Shown: in pieces, positions 5,353-5,724 of the stretch
Layout: each line of letters opens with the position of its first letter
How positions within the stretch are numbered: position 1 is the stretch's first letter
Origin: Myxococcales bacterium
Lineage (GTDB): Bacteria > Myxococcota > Polyangia > Fen-1088
Reading direction: 5' to 3'
Assembly (NCBI GenBank): GCA_003153875.1
Contig: PMBY01000499.1
Coordinates: 4,209-9,932, forward strand
DNA length: 5,724 nt
Notes under the pieces: model-generated
Told to the model about the DNA's origin: nothing
Databases searched by the model: none
What the model saw: only the letters and a program-made list of their open reading frames with translations
Program-made: the position numbers and the translations under genes

Positions 5353-5485
5353 GCGGCTAGCGGGTCGCGTGAGCGTGGGCGTGAGCGAGTTCGTGGGCGT
5401 CTTGCGGGAAGACGGCTGGCGGGTCGCGTGCCGCTTACGCTCACGCTCACGCGACCCGCTCACGCCAGCCGCCCACGCTAGCCGC
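5353..5485. repeat. Nested inverted-repeat block made of hexamer-like units
   Basis: This is part of the 294-base gene-free gap upstream of fcl. Arms 5359-5387 and 5432-5460 are inverted copies matching at 27 of 29 positions, including a perfect 19-mer, AGCGGGTCGCGTGAGCGTG. Both mismatches become G-U pairs in plus-strand RNA. An outer pair GCGGCTAGCG (5353-5362) and CGCTAGCCGC (5476-5485) is also perfect. The 18-mer CGGCTRGCGGGTCGCGTG occurs directly at 5354-5371 and 5413-5430, and inverted with a six-base insertion at 5442-5471. Inside the left arm, GTGAGC and GTGGGC alternate at six-base spacing. No ORF of protein-like composition covers it. It may be a non-autonomous repeat element, a structured RNA or a transcription barrier; none is proven. 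Confidence 0.7.
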
Positions 5486-5565
5486 TTTCCGCTGGTCGCT
5501 CACGCTACCGGTACCGCCCTGGCTGGCCGATCTGCGCGGGCCGCGAATCTTCCGACAAGCCGTGG

Positions 5566-5724
5566 CTAGCTCTTCAGCGCAGGCTGGACTACCGCCAGGA
5601 CGCTGTCCTTGACCGCCTGGTCGGTGAACACCGGCAGGTTGCCCGGGACTGACACAGTTGGGATCCCGGCCGCTGACAGGCGCTGAATTGCGGGCAAGGC
5701 CTTGCTCTGGAATTCCGCCAGGCG
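5566..5724 (-). CDS. Unidentified protein, C-terminal 52 residues (runs off right edge)
   Basis: A minus-strand frame enters from the right edge and ends with TAG at 5566-5568, giving 52 residues. The sequence begins RLAEFQSKALPAIQRLSAAG and ends FTDQAVKDSVLAVVQPALKS. Third codon positions are about 80% G or C, in line with the neighbours, and the composition is protein-like, while the other two minus-strand frames read as low-quality sequence. It looks like a mixed alpha/beta tail: helix (residues 1-20), a strand IPTVSVPG, then a closing helix. It is too short for me to name a family. It lies upstream of fcl on the same strand, separated by the repeat block, so co-transcription with fcl is doubtful. 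Confidence 0.6.
   Translation of the reverse strand, partial: RLAEFQSKALPAIQRLSAAGIPTVSVPGNLPVFTDQAVKDSVLAVVQPALKS

Noticed and set aside
4705..5481. 258-residue plus-strand ORF opposite fcl
   Set aside because: It is antisense to fcl and extends into the inverted-repeat block; its Gly/Val/Ala-rich sequence has no signature.
5353..5485. Insertion sequence with terminal inverted repeats
   Set aside because: No transposase lies between the arms, the loop is only 44 bases, and no target-site duplication is apparent; at most it would be a non-autonomous repeat.

Overview
This is a GC-rich (about two thirds by eye) bacterial chromosomal window. I see no rRNA, tRNA, CRISPR array, insertion sequence or phage gene. 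All but one of the genes lie on the minus strand. High-GC codon use, a lipoprotein with a Gly/aromatic tail, degenerate hexamer-rich intergenic DNA and a bifurcating NfnAB pair together suggest a free-living Gram-negative of the Myxococcota/deltaproteobacterial or Planctomycetes type. This is a guess from style; no taxonomic marker gene is present. Nfn suggests at least some anaerobic or fermentative metabolism.

Layout: (1) 1-454, minus: N-terminal part of a PAS-domain protein, probably a sensor kinase or other signalling protein, running off the left edge. (2) 559-1311, minus: a 250-residue predicted lipoprotein with a beta-rich middle and a Trp/Tyr/Gly/His-rich tail, started from a clear Shine-Dalgarno. 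(3) 1440-1670, plus: a 76-residue small protein of unknown function, divergent from the lipoprotein gene and closed by a strong intrinsic terminator. That terminator abuts the stop codon of the convergent nfnB. (4) 1753-4086, minus: nfnA then nfnB, 33 bases apart, encoding the two subunits of NADH-dependent reduced ferredoxin:NADP+ oxidoreductase. A possible promoter and small dyad lie just upstream. (5) 4315-5271, minus: fcl, GDP-L-fucose synthase, with all catalytic residues intact. (6) 5566 to the right edge, minus: the last 52 residues of an unidentified protein.

The genes do not form one pathway. NfnAB exchanges electrons between ferredoxin, NADH and NADP+. Fcl makes GDP-L-fucose for surface glycans, but no GDP-mannose dehydratase or glycosyltransferase lies in the window. 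The lipoprotein and PAS protein are envelope and signalling functions. The least ordinary DNA is in the two gaps flanking fcl. One holds about 12 degenerate hexamers plus a GGCCCGGGCC hairpin. The other holds a nested inverted repeat built from GTGRGC-type hexamers and a repeated CGGCTRGCGGGTCGCGTG core. I found no convincing new multi-gene system; the repeats and the small protein are the items most worth following.
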